Source of the DNA: Hymenopus coronatus
Lineage: Eukaryota; Arthropoda; Insecta; Mantodea; Hymenopodidae
Direction: 5' to 3'
NCBI GenBank assembly: GCA_030762935.1
Contig: CM060895.1
Span: 31,486,501-31,550,500, forward strand
DNA: 64,000 nucleotides
A model generated the notes under the pieces. It had not been told where the DNA came from. It ran no database searches and was given only the letters and a program-made list of their open reading frames with translations. Below are positions 34,251-44,851 of this stretch, one piece after another (the stretch's first letter is position 1; the number at the start of each line of letters is the position of its first letter). Position numbers and translations under genes: made by a program.

Positions 34251-34754
34251 ACCAGGGCCAAAGAATAGAGTGGTGAAACTCCGTCTACTACCTGGGGTTA
34301 AACTGAACAAGGGTCTAACTTTCAGCGAACACATACGGGGCGTCTCAGCCAAGGCACAGGGGGCTATCACCTCCCTGTACCCCATGCTGAAGTCCGGGAT
34401 GCCTGTTCGCCTAAAGATACACCTTTTCCGGGCGCTGATAATCCCCCTCATGCTATACGCCTGTGAGGTCGGGGCATGGCCGCAGACAGCTGGCTGCTCC
34501 TGCTCCAACGGGCACAGAACAGAGGACTCCGGTCCATCTATTCTGTGGGCTGTGCATTCCCCGTGAGGCTGCTGCATGAGGCTTCCTCGCTACCATATGT
34601 GGAGGATGAAATTAGACGCCGGGCCGCAAAATTTTACGAAATGTTAAACCAACATCAGAGCGTCCTGGTTAGGTCTCTTGGTGATTATAATCCCAGAACT
34701 CGCCACTTCAGGCATCATCGAGTTCCCCGCATGGCTTGCGGGCATACCAGATAA
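34251..34754 (+). pseudogene. Second LINE reverse transcriptase C-terminal remnant
   Basis: Contains GVKLNKGLTFSEHIRG, RLKIHLFRALIIPLMLYACE and, after a frameshift near 34470, ADSWLLLLQRAQNRGLRSIY, LPYVEDEIRRRAAKFYEML. This is the same region of an R1/jockey-like reverse transcriptase as at 33172-33804 but a divergent sequence, so a different family or subfamily. The 'KYLG' tyrosine-leucine part is deleted. It ends with a stop after ACGHTR. Confidence 0.78.
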
Positions 34755-35090
34755 CACTGGAGCAACTCCAACAGCCGCATAAAAGCTGAGCTCCATTACT
34801 ACCTCACCAAGAGGTGACTAGTTTCAAAATTTATAACCTGCAAAATTATTCTAACATGTTTTTAACACATAATTTTGAAACTCCATACAGCAGAAGTGCA
34901 GAAGGGTCGCTGCACCCAAATGACATTCGTTGGGGAGCAAAATGCTACCTCCTTTTTACCCTCACCCATCCCAAAAATTGAAACAGCCATCCTTAACACC
35001 CCATCCCGAAATAAAAACCCTGCGGTTAAACCCTGTTGAGGGTGGGTAGGCAGCAAAAACACTCTGGCTGAACCTTAGCCAGCCAGTAAC

Positions 35091-35092
<2 letters not shown>
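34755..35092 (+). other. Presumed LINE 3' UTR
   Basis: Non-coding continuation after the reverse transcriptase stop: 'ctcaccaagaggtgactag', ..., 'ccctgttgagggtgggtagg', 'ctgaaccttagccagccag'. It leads straight into a (GT)n tract. I infer a 3' UTR from position only. Confidence 0.45.

Positions 35093-35137
<45 letters not shown>
35093..35137 (+). repeat. (GT)n microsatellite
   Basis: About 45 bp of pure TG repeat between the presumed LINE 3' UTR and unit A copy 2. Some R1-clade elements (the Waldo group) insert into AC/TG microsatellites, so this may be a target or a tail. Inference only. Confidence 0.85.
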
Positions 35138-35146
35138 GATATTTCT

Positions 35147-35230
35147 ATCCGCGAGAAAAGCGGATAGGTACCGTGGTGATTTGCCCCCGCCCGAGCACAC
35201 TCGGGCGACTAGTTCCTGCTCCTGGCTCCT
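35147..35230 (+). repeat. 84-bp unit A, copy 2
   Basis: Same two hairpins as copy 1 (ATCCGC/GCGGAT; CGCCCGAG/CTCGGGCG). It is flanked by a perfect 9-bp direct repeat TATTTCTAT at 35140-35148 and 35237-35245, whose right copy lies in Penelope-like coding sequence. This suggests A arrived here as a unit. Confidence 0.82.
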
Positions 35231-35237
35231 GGATGTT

Positions 35238-35460
35238 ATTTCTATGCTTCTGTATTTCAATAGCTTCCCGGTATAAACGAGAGTAGTAATGGGAGGTTGA
35301 TGCTAGAATATCTGTATCTTTATACTGGATGATATGTTCCCCTTCTTCGAGTATGACATGTTTCGCAACTGCTGATTTTTCCGTCCGACCCAAGCGACAA
35401 CTGGTTTTGTGCTCGTTGATGCGAGTAGAACACGGCCCACAAGCCCGGATTATACTTCAG
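35238..35460 (-). pseudogene. Penelope-like GIY-YIG endonuclease remnant
   Basis: The minus strand encodes RINEHKTSCRLGR, then KSAVAKHVILEEGEHIIQY and HYYSRLYREAIEIQKHRNN. This is the C-terminal half of the GIY-YIG endonuclease region of Penelope-like retroelements. It nicks target DNA in the known family, but the GIY and YIG strands and all of the reverse transcriptase are missing here. Immediately 5' (35424-35460) the element's terminal sequence 'cccacaagcccggattatac' is joined in inverted orientation. The protein continues at 32990 beyond the inserted block. Confidence 0.82.
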
Positions 35461-35925
35461 CCAGTATTGACACCGGCCGTGAAAGCCTAAGAATTTCGAG
35501 TAAAAATATTGTTTAAATAGCTAAGTAAATGTTGATATACGTGAAAAATATCCAAATTATTGTATATAACTGGTATAAATTTCAACAGGATACTTTGGAT
35601 ATCACAGGTTTTCCTAATTTCACAGACGCATAGCCTTGATAGAGAGCAGAGTTTATTAACAGAAGGAAATGAAGCCTCTGATTACACTATTTAGTGTTAA
35701 TAGTAGTATGGTAATGCATTAAAACACTGTGTTTGACAATGACGTTTTACTACAATATTAATCACGTAGAGTGAGCTTTGAAAATATCTTGTGTTGCATT
35801 CACATGGATTTCTCTATGCAATCTTCTTGAAACCACTTTTACATACATTTGTTTTTCTATCTATTTCCTATTTTAATTTGATCGCTAAATATTTTTATAA
35901 TTATGGGGTCCCTTTAAAAGGAAGT
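35461..35925. other. Unassigned AT-rich DNA
   Basis: No family recognised. A single 'ttgcattcacatggatttctctatgcaat' at about 35795-35825 resembles the H 3' tip and may be a scrap of it. Confidence 0.4.
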
Positions 35926-36476
35926 CTGATGTGTTACACCTTCATGACTTTCTCTAGCTGTTTTACAAATAATCTTCTTACAACATATTATTCTCCTTTC
36001 TACACCAGGGTAATCCAGATAAGCATTAGCAGAATGTTCTTTTTACTCAGTTCCTTATAAGCAGAAGGTAAATTATGCTAAAGCAGTAGTCAAATGTTTT
36101 AAAAGCTGATGCTATACGCTAGTCACTAAAATATGCCTCTTCGCTTGGGCAGGATTAAAACAAGAGAAACGCGGCGACTTCCTGTCGGACAAATACGTTT
36201 TTTAATAGTAGAATCAATAAAAAGGAATATTTCGAAAATGGCTATCTCCACAAATATATAACGGATATTGTATGTTTTGACGAGATCTAAATTTTTTGTG
36301 CAATAAGTTCTTTTTGTATCTCTTACGGTTTAGCAGTTATGCAAAAGTCATTCAAAATGAGAAGGTCTTCAGAGGCTGCTCTCAGAAAATTCTAGATGTA
36401 CATTTTATTTGTCATTAAAAATATGTTTAAAGTACGGCATTTTAATCAAAATCGTTACAGCCATTTTTGAGAAAAT
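35926..36476 (-). mobile_element. Family H, 3' two-thirds
   Basis: Starts 'tctgatgtgttacaccttcatgactttctctagc' and runs through 'tcaaatgttttaaaagctgatg', 'gagatctaaattttttgtgc', 'attctagatgtacattttatttgtc' and 'atcgttacagccatttttgag'. It breaks off before the 5' half. Confidence 0.88.
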
Positions 36477-36479
36477 CTT

Positions 36480-37570
36480 CTAATTACATCGTTGGAATGT
36501 AGTCAATTTAAATACCAGTTTATCAGAGTTTTAGTTTTAGAATTAAAGTTCACAATCATTATTATATTATAAACCGAGGATGTATTTTAATACTCATAAA
36601 CGTAAGAAAAATGGTTGGTTATCGATTTTTGTTGAAGTTAATTATGATTTTTATTTCTTTTTGTATGTATTTATGATGCTTTTTACTTATCCATTCCAAC
36701 CAGTCTATCACATTGCATTCAGCAAGACAACAATATCTCGCTTATTCCACTAGAGGGTATTCAACGTTTTATTTTAATAGGTTTCTTTCAGTTCTCATAG
36801 ATTTAATTGTCTTTTGCAACCAAAATGCTAAGCGCCGATATGAAAGATTTACCCTATTATAAACAAGCCTTAATGCATCTATTTATGTTTGTCTTCTCAA
36901 GCTCGATCATTCTGGAACTGGAAAGATTCGATTTTGTGCTCACAAGATGTGCCCAGCGCAACCTGACACAACTTCGGAATCTAACCTCAAAGTTGTGTTG
37001 CAAAGTTTTGTCCACATATCTGAAACGTTGCAACAAACCGTGCTGTGCTATATTGATTTCTCTCGAGAAGTAAGCAGTCTTCTGCCAACAAAGCAACAGC
37101 TGTTCTTGTAATAACTACAACAGGCATTGAAACAGTGCCCTTATTGTTCCCTGGAGTGCCTGTCAACACAGACTTAAATGCTGCAATAACAGAAGTTAAA
37201 TATATACACTGCCAGGCTTTTGGCACGGTCGAGAGTAAATAACTTCGAGCATAATGCTAACAATTTGCTGAATTAATCTTTGCAACTGCATAACTTACAT
37301 AGCATGCATAGATTGCTATAGATATGAAAATGAATTACACTGGGTAAGTAATTTCTTCTCCCGGAAGTAAAACTGAGCCATAATTAGAATAATTGTGCTT
37401 CGCCAAGGAAGAATGGCACGAGTCTGTTGATGTTAATTGGAACGGTAGCTGCAAAGATTTCTGTACTCTTTCAAGGTTTGGGGTGCTATTAGCTGCAAAT
37501 AAACGTTACATGGGACCACCGACTTTACTAAGAAATTTTACGTATGAAAAACTGCTTCACCCTTCGAGGT
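36480..37570. other. Unassigned DNA with short frames
   Basis: A + frame at 36807-37073 and minus frames at 36857-37226 overlap in opposite phases. None resembles a known family or has clear splice signals. No gene called. Confidence 0.4.
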
Positions 37571-37582
37571 CTTCTATTAGAT

Positions 37583-37711
37583 ATTCGTCTTCTCAGGATA
37601 GCGGAAAACCCCGAAAAAAACTTATCCAGGTATCTCACCCTAAGCGAGATTGTAACTCGTGACCTGTTGAATGTGAGGCAGACACGCTACCACCACACTA
37701 CCCAGGCGGGC
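37583..37711 (-). mobile_element. SINE2 head fragment
   Basis: The minus strand reads 'gcccgcctgggtagtgtggtgg', 'gcgtgtctgcctcacattcaac', 'ggtcacgagttacaatctcgc', 'ttagggtgagatacctgg' and 'cggggttttccgctatcc'. It has the best-preserved tRNA-like 5' head of the family in the window, but lacks the 3' body. Confidence 0.85.
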
Positions 37712-38053
37712 TTCTCAATACATTGTTCTAATGAAAATGAGCAATGTGATGCAGTTTTAAAGCTATTTTTACATAAAAACAAGTTTTACTGTAAAGAGTT
37801 CACAAATAGATGTGTCATACCGTATTTCGTTATATTAGCCTTATTATTGCAGGAAAAAAAATAGAGTTTGTTCATTCCAAAACTCTTAAATTTTCAAAAC
37901 TTAATAATTTATTTCTCAAAAATAGATTTTTTTCTTCAAAATTCTATAGGACCATTTTGTTTAATGCACTTTTGAGCAATATAAACATTTTGAAACAATT
38001 TAAACATTTACTATGCTCGTTTGGATCATTTTGAGAATGGAAAAGTGTTAGGA

Positions 38054-38275
38054 AAAAGCTGGTGTTCCATTCACATGACTTTGCCTTTAAAAAAATCTGA
38101 TCTGTTACACTCACATGACTTTCTCTAGCTGTTCTTACAAAAGATTAAGCTCCTTCTTACACCATGCTAACCAAGATAAGCAGTAGCAGAATGTTTTTAT
38201 TACTTGGTTCCTTATAAATAGAAGGGAACTAAGAGAATACACTATGCTAAGGTGATAGTCAACTGGAAGCTAGCA
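38054..38275 (-). mobile_element. Family H, two stacked 3' tips
   Basis: 38054-38086 is a bare H 3' tip (ctggtgttccattcacatgac). 38091-38275 is a second one (aatctgatctgttacactcac, ctttctctagctgttcttac) extending to 'gtgatagtcaactgg'. The stacking repeats the insertion preference of H for A/T runs next to H ends. Confidence 0.8.
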
Positions 38276-38798
38276 TAGTAACCACTACATAATTTTTACT
38301 TTATCGTAAGTAAACTCAAGTACCTTAATAGGAAAATATATAAAATAACTGTGAATTAAGGAATGAATGAGTAAAACCTGCTAGTATTTTTACTTGCATT
38401 AAAAAGGCTTCTTGGGCCAAAAGTATTACCCATGTAAAGAGTGAAAAAACTCAAATTCCTTTCTGCATACCTTTACTTAAATGATCAAGTCCATTTTTCT
38501 GTGTTTTTGCCAACAAATCTGTATTGACGATGATGTCGATGGCAGTGACATAACCTCAACTTGTAAAGGGGTTTTTACTGAAGCTGAAGGCTGCATTATT
38601 TAGTTGCGCGTGTGGAGAATTGCATCACTCAATCACTTCTTCTTTATTATGAAACAATCAATTTTGTAAAACAAAAATCATACAAAAGCATCGTCACGTA
38701 ATGGCGGAGCAGCACGATCATAGCATTGTTGTAACTGTTGTCTTGGCTACTTCATATCCGTCTCACTCGCTCATTTGGTTCCAAGCAAATTCTTTACA

Positions 38799-39019
38799 GC
38801 CCGTTTATGTAGTGTGGCTCACATTCAGAAGGTCGTGAGTTCGAATCTCGCTTAGGGTGAGTTACCCGGATAAGGTTTTTTTTATCGGGGTTTCCCCTTA
38901 TCCTGAGAAGACGAATGTGGAGTAAATTTAAGCTTCATGGACCCCGAGATCAAATTTCATTCATCGTCCGATATGACCAACCAGGTTAAAGAACGTTAAA
39001 CTATGAAAAAAAAAAAAAA
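38799..39019 (+). mobile_element. SINE2, tandem copy 1
   Basis: 'gcccgtttatgtagtgtggctc' (head internally shortened), box B 'GGTCGTGAGTTCGAATCTCG', 'agggtgagttacccggataagg', 'cttcatggaccccgag', 'tgaccaaccaggttaaagaacg', A-tail. Followed within 11 bp by a second copy. Confidence 0.9.
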
Positions 39020-39029
39020 AATTAAATCA

Positions 39030-39222
39030 GCCCGTCTGGTAGTGTGATGGTAGCGTGTCTGCTTCACATTCAAAAGGTCGTAAGTTCGGATCTCACTTAG
39101 GGTGAGTTACCCGGATAAGGTTTTTTTCGGGGTTTTCCCTTATCCTGAAAGACGAATGTCGAGAACTTTAAGCTTCATGGACCCCGAAATCATTTGAGCA
39201 TCATTTCACCAATTTAATTCAA
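39030..39222 (+). mobile_element. SINE2, tandem copy 2
   Basis: 'gcccgtctggtagtgtgatgg', 'gcgtgtctgcttcacattc', box B 'GGTCGTAAGTTCGGATCTCA', and body to 'gagcatcatttcaccaattt'. The 3' end and tail are missing. It inserted in or next to the A-tail of copy 1. Confidence 0.9.
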
Positions 39223-39282
39223 TGTTACTTAAGTTTATATTTATATATTCCGTCCAGCAGTTTTAACCTTTATATATTTATT

Positions 39283-39826
39283 ATGTTGCTCTCTGTATTA
39301 CTCTCTCCAGCCGTATGTATAATGGACATAAGGGTAGGAAAGGCATTATATTCCACCCAAAAATTCTATGTCGAGATTTCATTGGAAACATGTTTTGATG
39401 GTCTGTTATTCCGAAAAAAAATTAGAAAAATGTCCATGTGTGTCTCTGTGGACAGTATAGCTCAAAAACGAAAAGGTAAATATTTTATTATATGGTATTT
39501 TAATCAAAATCGTTACAGCCATTTTTGAGAAAATCAAAATTTTCGAAATTTTTTCCATGTAAAGGGCAGTTTGGGATGGGGGGATTTTTCTCAAAATCTT
39601 CCTGTCGCATCCCTAGAAGATACTAAACTTAAATACCAAGTTTGGTATTCAACGACCTTTTCGTTTTTGAACTAAGCTGACCACAGGTGCACACATAGAC
39701 AATTTTTCTAAAAATGTTTTTTTTTATTTAGGGGGTATCAAAACATGTATTTACTTTGAAATCTCGAAATCAAATTTTTGGGTGGAGTATACATCATATA
39801 CATGGTACGTGTAGACAAAGTAAAAA
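39283..39826. mobile_element. Family H, inverted pair of fragments
   Basis: 39283-39475 is a forward 5' fragment (tgtataatggacataagggtagg...tagctcaaaaacgaaaagg). 39476-39826 is a reverse fragment from 'ttttaatcaaaatcgttacagcc' to the palindrome end 'acatggtacgtgtagacaaagta'. The two halves meet near the middle of the element, giving an inverted-duplicate structure. Confidence 0.8.
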
Positions 39827-39829
39827 TGT

Positions 39830-41286
39830 AACACACGCTTTTACAGACGCCGGATGAACTTACATAAGCCCAAAAGTTCCCCTGTAGTCTGCTGGACAGA
39901 CAGAAATATGGGTATTGTATTGCTACCTTGCTCTCTGTGAAATATAACATTTACCTGGCTTCCGATTGACGGCGACAAGCACAAATTGCATAGTTCGGAT
40001 TTCCCATGTTGACCGATGAAAAAGGATAGCAATGAGCTAACAATTATAGTTTTCGTCGATGACTGCTCTCTGATTAGAGGCACCGTTTTGTTGAAATTGA
40101 ATTCCTCTCCGATGTACAAAGGGGGAACGGGCCGTTATTCGAACCCATGTTGCACATTAACAGATGTGGCACAGTGATTATGGATCATTTTTATCTAATG
40201 AGCTAACAAATAGCTTGGTGCATCAAATTGGTTCAACTGAGCATCCGTTTGGTCTCTCCCTCCCTCCCTCTCTCCCTCTCTCTCTCTCTCTCCCCTCATG
40301 TGGTCAGGATATGAACAGCAATTTCCAAAAGACAAAAGCCAATCACAGCGGCTGTGACGCTAAATGCATTACGAACGTTTCATAGTGGAGAGATTCATGA
40401 GAAAACTCGGTCCATCTGTCACATAGGCTATTGCTGTCTCTCTCTCTCTGTATCAACAACAGAAATTGGTCCGATCACTGTGTGTTCATTTCTACCCTCT
40501 GTAAACCTCTAAGTGAGTTTGTCTTTGCTGGTGATGGCATATGGTCAGGTGAGTCCAGCTGGATCCTTTTTTCATGATGGGGCAGTAACGTGGTTACGGG
40601 TTCGTATCCCGGGTGCGAGTTTTGGGTATTCGAAATGCTGTGGATATGAGGGTGCCCCAGCTCAGGATTGTTACTAGCATGGCAACTCTTTTGTGGTGTG
40701 GTACGACACAAGTGCTTTATTCAATTAGTTCGGCCTTTTTCCGCCGTCGAACACATACGCATTCCTCTTAATTTTCTCCTGTGAAACTATACTTTACGCG
40801 ACCGTGACTATTGTTACTTTTTAATTTTGATGCCGTGATTTATTACATATTCTGGTCAGTATTAAAATAACGATTTCCCTCATAGCTAAAGGTAGCCTGT
40901 TCGGCTCCACCACGGACCCTAATCGAAGTGCCTCAAAAAGCTTCCCCTGACCAGCGGAGAGAATTGTTTTCTCTTCCGTTATGTTCCCCTCGGACAGTGT
41001 CTTCTCACCCCCTTCGGTTCAATGCCCGTCCCTCTAACGGTATTTTTCGGGGTCGTTCGCCGGCTCGCAACACCTCTGCTACTTATACGTGTTTGAAATC
41101 TTTCTTTCCTTCCCATTTTCAATGTACACTTATATTTACCTTCTTGGTATAATTTATATTATTAGTTATGATTTATCTTCCCCTTCTGAATAACTTTTTG
41201 CCCCGTGACAAGACATGTACTGTCTCAATGGCAACTGTGTACTTTTCGATCACATGATTTTCCATATCCAGTCTTGTATATATTAC
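39830..41286. other. Mostly unassigned DNA with one tRNA-like segment
   Basis: Contains a CT-rich microsatellite at about 40255-40292. A tRNA-like box-B segment lies at about 40596-40613 (ttacgggttcgtatcccggg) within a probable SINE spanning roughly 40545-40715 (+). No sustained coding frame. Confidence 0.4.
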
Positions 41287-41720
41287 TTTCTCTAACATGT
41301 ATGGTTCCCTAAAAGGATTTTAAGATAGGTGTGTATTTGTGAACAGCATAACTCAAAACCGCGTTAGTAAAAGTAGTGTTTAAGTTCATTAACTTCCAAG
41401 AATGAGACAATGCCTTTTCAACATTTTGGCTCTCTCAAGAATGGCTCTACGAATTTTGATAAATCCCGTAATTAAACATATTTGCACCACAAAATAAATT
41501 GCATATCTTGAATTTTCTGAGAATATTCTCTGAAAGCTTCCTCATTCTTGGTAACTTGCATAACTAGTTTCGTTTTTGAGTTACACCACACACAGACAAC
41601 ATACCCTTTTTTACAAATGCTGTTGTTGGACTCAGTGGTTCTCAAAATATACATTTCCGTTGAAATTTCAGCAGCGAATTTTGAGTGGAATGCAATACCT
41701 TCTCTAACTACTGTGCATAG
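41287..41720. mobile_element. Family H, inverted pair of degraded fragments
   Basis: 41287-41560 is forward ('actttctctaacatgtatgg', 'gtgaacagcataactcaaaa', 'cttgaattttctgagaatattctctg'). 41565-41720 is reverse ('gtttcgtttttgagttacacc', 'tttccgttgaaatttcagc', 'tctaactactgtgcatagta'). Confidence 0.72.
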
Positions 41721-42878
41721 TACTTGGGATAAGTTTCAATAAGATATCTTTCATATGCCTCAACCTTTCTCCCGGGAGTGCCCCGCAAGGGTATAGGTAC
41801 AAAAAGATCCTTTAGGTCTAGGTGCGGAGCTCCTTCCACGACTTCCCCTATACTATTATATACTTTGATTATTTTAAGTTCATATAAATTACAACAAAGC
41901 ACATAAATGTCTAGTATTTGTAGGAATTTTACAATCATTTAGTGCTGTAAAATTGTTCCATAAGGAGCATATAAATTCTTTAGTTTTCTAATTATTATAT
42001 TATGTTTATCCTGTCTTTCATAGCTCCTGCTGGGATATAAATGTCATTTTAACTTTCTTGCAGCTATGTATTATTCTGGTGTAAGTTGATTTATGAGCGA
42101 ATATGAATTCTAAAGTGTTACAATAAGAATTTATATTTTTTAACTTTGTAAATTTTCCTACTATGTTTTTTCCTGGAACATAATTATTTAATCATTAACG
42201 CCATCTCTCAAGAGAATAATGAATTTGAAATGCTTAGAATTTAAGAGAGGGAACGTGGTGTGACCTAGAAAGCGCTTTTTATGCTACTCCCTAACTGATG
42301 AGTCATTAGACAGCAGAAGCTCTGCGATGGAATAATAGCCGATGTAATCTGCCGCCTATCAAAATCGCTTCGAGTTGCATCATAAAAACTTAGTGGCCAT
42401 AATCCCAAAATACGTTATAGTGGGCCATTAATCTCCGGCAAGTGATCCGGGGATAAGATATGTAGGTCAAGCCTCAACCCCACTCGCTGGTGTAACAAAG
42501 ACATACACACACCCCTCGCATACGTGAGCAATATTTCTTCTCATTTTAAAGCCACTATAAGGTTCTTTCTTCTTCACGTAATAACAGTCTTCTTTAAGGC
42601 AATACGTCTCTGAAATTTGAGTATGTAAGACATCTCGTTTAAATTTATACAAGTTATTACGCACAATAACAACCACATTCCGGAGCCATTCAGAAAGTGG
42701 CAGACGCTTTGGCATAACTAAATTATGTCGAAAGATATAAACAAAACCTTTATTTACAAAATTACAGCACTTTACTGTATTTCTCAACGTAATTTCAATT
42801 CTGCCAAGACATTTATTGTCACATGGCACCAGTTTTTTCAATTCCGATGTTATACTTTTATATATCTTATTCGTTTTT
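41721..42878. other. Unassigned intergenic DNA
   Basis: The 155-codon minus-strand frame at 42467-42934 runs into the H palindrome at its N-terminal end. Its remainder resembles no family I know. I leave it unnamed. Confidence 0.35.
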
Positions 42879-43732
42879 ACTTTCTCCACACGTACTATGT
42901 ACATAGTGTATAGAGAAAGTATTGCACTCCACAAAAATTCGATACCGAGATTTCACCGGAAATATATGTTTTAGGGCCCCCAATATCCAAAAAAAGCATT
43001 TTCACAAAAAGGTCCGTGTGACCGTGAACACGATAACTGAAAAACGAAAAGTCGGTAAAATACCAAACTTAGTATTTAAGTTTAGTATCTTCCAGGGATG
43101 CGACACGAAGATTTTGAGAAAAATCCCCCCACCCCCAACTACCCTTTACATGGAACTTTTTTCGAAAAGTTTGATTTTCTCAAAAATGGCTCTAACGATT
43201 TTGATTAAAATTTTGGACATTAAACATATTTACCTGACAAATGAAATGTATATCTTGAACTTTCTGGGAATAGTCTCTGAAAAGTAGTTTATTCTGGATG
43301 AATTTTACTAAATTTTGAATGACTGCTAAACCGTAAAAGATGGATAAAAACTTACTACACAAAAAATGTAGAGCACGTTAAAACACACAATTTATGTTAT
43401 ATACATTTTTTTCGTGGAGTTCGTCGTTTTTGTGACATTCCTTATTTTTGGTTTCTGCTATGAAAAACGTATACTTTTCTCATACAGGAACTTTCAACTC
43501 CTATCCATATAAACAAAGGAACTTCATTGACATAGCAACCAGCTTTTGAGTATCACTTTAACCTACGGTTGTCTCTTATTTCGCTTCTACTTACAAGGAA
43601 GCGAGTAATAAGACTATTTCTGCTAATTTTTTCTAATTAGCATAAAGTAAATAGAAGTATAAGCTTTTTAAGAATTATTTGTTGCAGGGATATGGAGAAA
43701 GTCATGTGAATGGTACACATCAGATTTTTTTT
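42879..43732 (+). mobile_element. Family H, best full-length copy (854 bp)
   Basis: All landmarks are present in order: 'actttctccacacgtactatg', palindrome 'ctatgtacatag', 'gataccgagatttcaccgg', 'ccgtgaacacgataactg', 'taaaataccaaacttagtatttaag', 'cagggatgcgacacgaag', 'aactaccctttacatgga', 'aaccgtaaaagatgg', 'aacacacaatttatgtta'. The 3' end is 'ggagaaagtcatgtgaat', 'ggtacacatcaga' and an 8-T run. A 121-codon frame (42922-43287) lies in the 5' third. Confidence 0.93.
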
Positions 43733-43779
43733 GAATGCACAACATTTTCGTCCAACTAAATTTATAGGTAAATAACGCA

Positions 43780-44118
43780 AGTGTATGGTGATAATGCAAT
43801 GAACGAATCTTTAGCGAGGAAATGGCACATCATTTACGAGTAATCAAGGAAGAACCAGTGTACGAAAAAGACAGGAGTGGAAGTTCATCAATGTTATGTA
43901 GGAGATGAATGAAAATGTTGATAAAAGAATTAAGAAAACCCAGTGTTTCACTTTGGTCACCATTCATGACTTTTTGGATGGAAAAGATTTCCCAGCCATG
44001 AAGACCTCAAAGTGGCGATGACATCTTGGCTAGAATCTTTAGCAGTGAAGGAGTACAACATTTGCGTTGAAAGACAAGTACCACGTGACAATAAACAGCA
44101 ATGACGATTACGTTGTAA
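43780..44118 (+). pseudogene. mariner-type transposase relic, catalytic core deleted
   Basis: N-terminal pieces 'YGDNAMNESLARKW' and a damaged 'RSG' segment match the helix-turn-helix part of mariner-like transposases. A jump then leads to 'DLKVAMTSWLESLAVKEYNI' and 'CVERQVPRDNK', the C-terminal end of the same family. The D,D(34)D catalytic region between is absent and frames are broken. Terminal inverted repeats were not identified. Confidence 0.7.
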
Positions 44119-44130
44119 ATAAAGTTTTGT

Positions 44131-44851
44131 GTTGATATGCTTCGTTATTATTTAGTTATACCAAATCGTCTGTCAGTTTCTGAATGGACCTCATATTTTC
44201 CATGTTTTAAACTTATTTTTCAAGTGAACATTTTTCTCTTAATGCATTTTTAGAAATATTCCCATCAAAGACTCAACTTTTACAGTAAATGAGGTTAAAA
44301 ATAGATCTGTTATATCACACTTATATATTAATTATTGTAAGATAATTAATACTTTTGTATTTTACAAGAATCTTGTTTTGTAAAAGTTAACACTTTATTC
44401 CTAGAAATTGGAGCATTATTTCGAAATAAAATATATGGTCATTTTCTTTAATGTGCTTTGGAGGGAAAGTATATTAAAAGTTGGCCTGCACATGACCATT
44501 TATAGCTTTAGTTAATTGGTAGTTCAAACGCACACGTAGAAAAAGTTTTCTTTAAGTTTGGAATTCATATAATCTTATTATGAACAAAAATGCATCACAA
44601 TTGTTGTTAAATTTTCACAGGCACATTGCCTTCAATATTGATTACGCTAGCTGATGTTAAGTGTAAATATCAGAGAAGTTATTAATAATCCTTTATTCAA
44701 ATTTCAAGAGAAAGGTGGAGAGGAAATACTAGCACAGCTGTGTATGTTTAAAAGAATGCCTAATCTATTGAGTATTGATAGCATTTCACTCCATATCTCG
44801 GAATTATTATTTAAACAAGCTGTGAAGTATTTTAAAATTAAAACCACTAAT
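44131..44851. other. Unassigned AT-rich DNA
   Basis: No family recognised; no usable frame apart from one that runs into the H copy at 44852. Confidence 0.45.

Noticed and set aside
39476..39826. Long terminal repeats of an LTR retrotransposon formed by repeated H copies
   Set aside because: H copies occur in both orientations at irregular spacing with no gag-pol, primer-binding site or TG...CA ends between them.
42467..42934. 155-codon minus-strand frame as a gene
   Set aside because: Its N-terminal part is H palindrome sequence read in reverse and the rest matches nothing I recognise; not enough to call.
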